A stretch of 64,000 bases of DNA from assembly GCF_000378045.1 (NCBI RefSeq), contig NZ_KB899107.1:1-64000 (forward strand). The letters are read 5' to 3'. Position 1 is the stretch's first letter; the number at the start of each line of letters is the position of its first letter. This document shows positions 63,248 to 64,000 of the stretch, one piece after another. The position numbers and the translations under genes were made by a program. The notes below the pieces were generated by a model. It saw only the letters and a list, made by a program, of their open reading frames with translations, made no database searches and was not told the DNA's origin. The stretch is from Marinobacterium rhizophilum DSM 18822. GTDB lineage: Bacteria; Pseudomonadota; Gammaproteobacteria; Pseudomonadales; Balneatricaceae.

Positions 63248-63879
63248 GAAGTCTCCGGTTGAACCCACTGTTGTTCAAGTCGCGGGCTGTGCATTTGCAG
63301 CCATTGTATCGCAATGATCGCCGGTGCGTTATCGATCACCCCGTCCTGCACCAGTGCGCAGGCGTCATCCAGCGACAGCACATGCACCAGAATATCCTCA
63401 CCCTCTTCTGCGAGGCCATGTACACCGCCGGCACTGCCCGCATCCACCCGGGCACAGAGCAGGTCGATATACTCGCGAACAGCGCCTGGACTGGGCGTAA
63501 AACGGCTGATGGATTCAATTTCGCCCAGCTGCAAGTCTGCTTCCTCCACCGCTTCACGCCGCGCCACATCCTCGACACTTTCGCCCGGTTCCACCAGGCC
63601 CGCCACCAGTTCCAGCTGCCAGGGGCCGCGCGGATGATCCAGCGTGCCAACACGAAATTGTTCGATCAGCACCACGCAACGCAACACAGGGTCATAGGGC
63701 AGCACACAGACCGCATCGCGACGCCGGTACAGCTCTCGCCCGATAGTGGCCTCGCCGCCCAGGAAACAGCGATGTGTCACTGTTACGCGGTCCAGGTTGA
63801 AAAAGCCATGATGCAGCGCTTCGTCGGCCCGGATATCAAAATCCGAGGCGCCGAAACGGGGTTTCCAGCCGCTAGCCAT
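63244..63879 (-). CDS. nudF: ADP-ribose pyrophosphatase
   Basis: A 211-residue Nudix hydrolase cleaving ADP-ribose. The Nudix box GLVEPGESVEDVARREAVEEADL (spanning about residues 93-115) has all catalytic glutamates; the usual penultimate Gly is Asp here. The N-terminal dimerisation strand HGFFNLDRVTVTHRCFLGG and SPGAVREYIDLLCA follow the NudF pattern. First gene of the operon with DUF1249 and cpdA. Confidence 0.95.
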   Translation of the reverse strand: MASGWKPRFGASDFDIRADEALHHGFFNLDRVTVTHRCFLGGEATIGRELYRRRDAVCVLPYDPVLRCVVLIEQFRVGTLDHPRGPWQLELVAGLVEPGESVEDVARREAVEEADLQLGEIESISRFTPSPGAVREYIDLLCARVDAGSAGGVHGLAEEGEDILVHVLSLDDACALVQDGVIDNAPAIIAIQWLQMHSPRLEQQWVQPETS

Positions 63880-64000
63880 GTCTGCCCTCTCGATGCAAAA
63901 CGCACACTATAGCAGAGATAATCACGGCCGCCGGAGTGGCCGCACTCAGTGGATGCAGTGGGAATAAAGATGCTTTGCGAAAATTGGCGGACTCCCCGGG
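63880..64000. other. Upstream region of nudF at the window edge
   Basis: These 121 bp must contain the nudF promoter and perhaps that of a divergent gene outside the window. I see no riboswitch, repeat or open frame in it. Confidence 0.4.

Noticed and set aside
63880..64000. Thiamine riboswitch near nudF, as in pseudomonads where thiC is a neighbour
   Set aside because: No conserved thi-box sequence is seen in the 121 bp available.

Overview
The window looks like a chromosomal segment of a GC-rich marine-type gammaproteobacterium of the Oceanospirillales/Pseudomonadales kind. This rests on gene order and protein families: holD-rimI, miaB-ybeZ-ybeY-corC-lnt, leuS-lptE-holA, the block lipA-lipB-ybeD-dat-dacA-rlpA-mltB-rodA-mrdA-rlmH-rsfS-nadD-proA, and parC...parE-yqiA-cpdA-DUF1249-nudF. 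These are arranged largely as in Pseudomonas, together with a Vibrio-like flgO/flgP/flgT set. No species can be named from the sequence alone. I see no rRNA, tRNA, CRISPR array, phage or insertion sequence.

Layout. 0-4 kb: flagellar outer-ring genes (flgP, flgO, divergent flgT), a small coiled-coil protein and an OmpA-like lipoprotein. 4-10 kb: the ketoacyl synthase FabY, a small lipoprotein, a TatD-family nuclease and release factor 3. 9.5-16 kb: a complete AcrR/AcrA/AcrB/OprM-type efflux locus with a recognisable operator. 16-24.9 kb: a RegB/RegA-type redox two-component system, a CbiM-like membrane protein, rimI and holD, leuA, a MalY/PatB aminotransferase, and epmA and efp. 24.9-32.5 kb: epmB, lipoprotein and DUF1820 genes, and the miaB-to-lnt cluster. 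32.5-36 kb: a less common group (carboxymuconolactone decarboxylase-like, YqaA, C26 glutamine amidotransferase-like peptidase, amidoligase, zinc ribbon). 36-43 kb: leuS-lptE-holA, an intergenic cluster of DnaA boxes, a VOC protein and two transglutaminase-like proteins. 43-55 kb: lipoate synthesis, peptidoglycan elongation and remodelling, ribosome maturation, and NAD and proline synthesis. 55-64 kb: a membrane protein with a cyclase-like domain, topoisomerase IV, YqiA, CpdA and NudF.

Most of the window is housekeeping. The efflux locus is self-regulated. efp, epmA and epmB together supply lysylated elongation factor P. lipB/lipA/ybeD and dacA/rlpA/mltB/rodA/mrdA make one long, tightly packed minus-strand run.

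The most unusual signal is not a gene family. At four unrelated loci (flgP, holD/rimI, yqaA, mrdA/rodA) the 3' end of a gene, including its stop codon, has been tandemly copied downstream of itself. At holD/rimI and mrdA/rodA the copies form tiny open frames whose starts and stops overlap the neighbouring genes exactly as in a translationally coupled operon. At flgP the copies stay in frame with the real gene, separated only by the copied stop codon. At yqaA the two 81-bp units nearest the gene do the same, and the outermost 79-bp unit is shifted. I did not find this by a systematic search, so more cases may exist.
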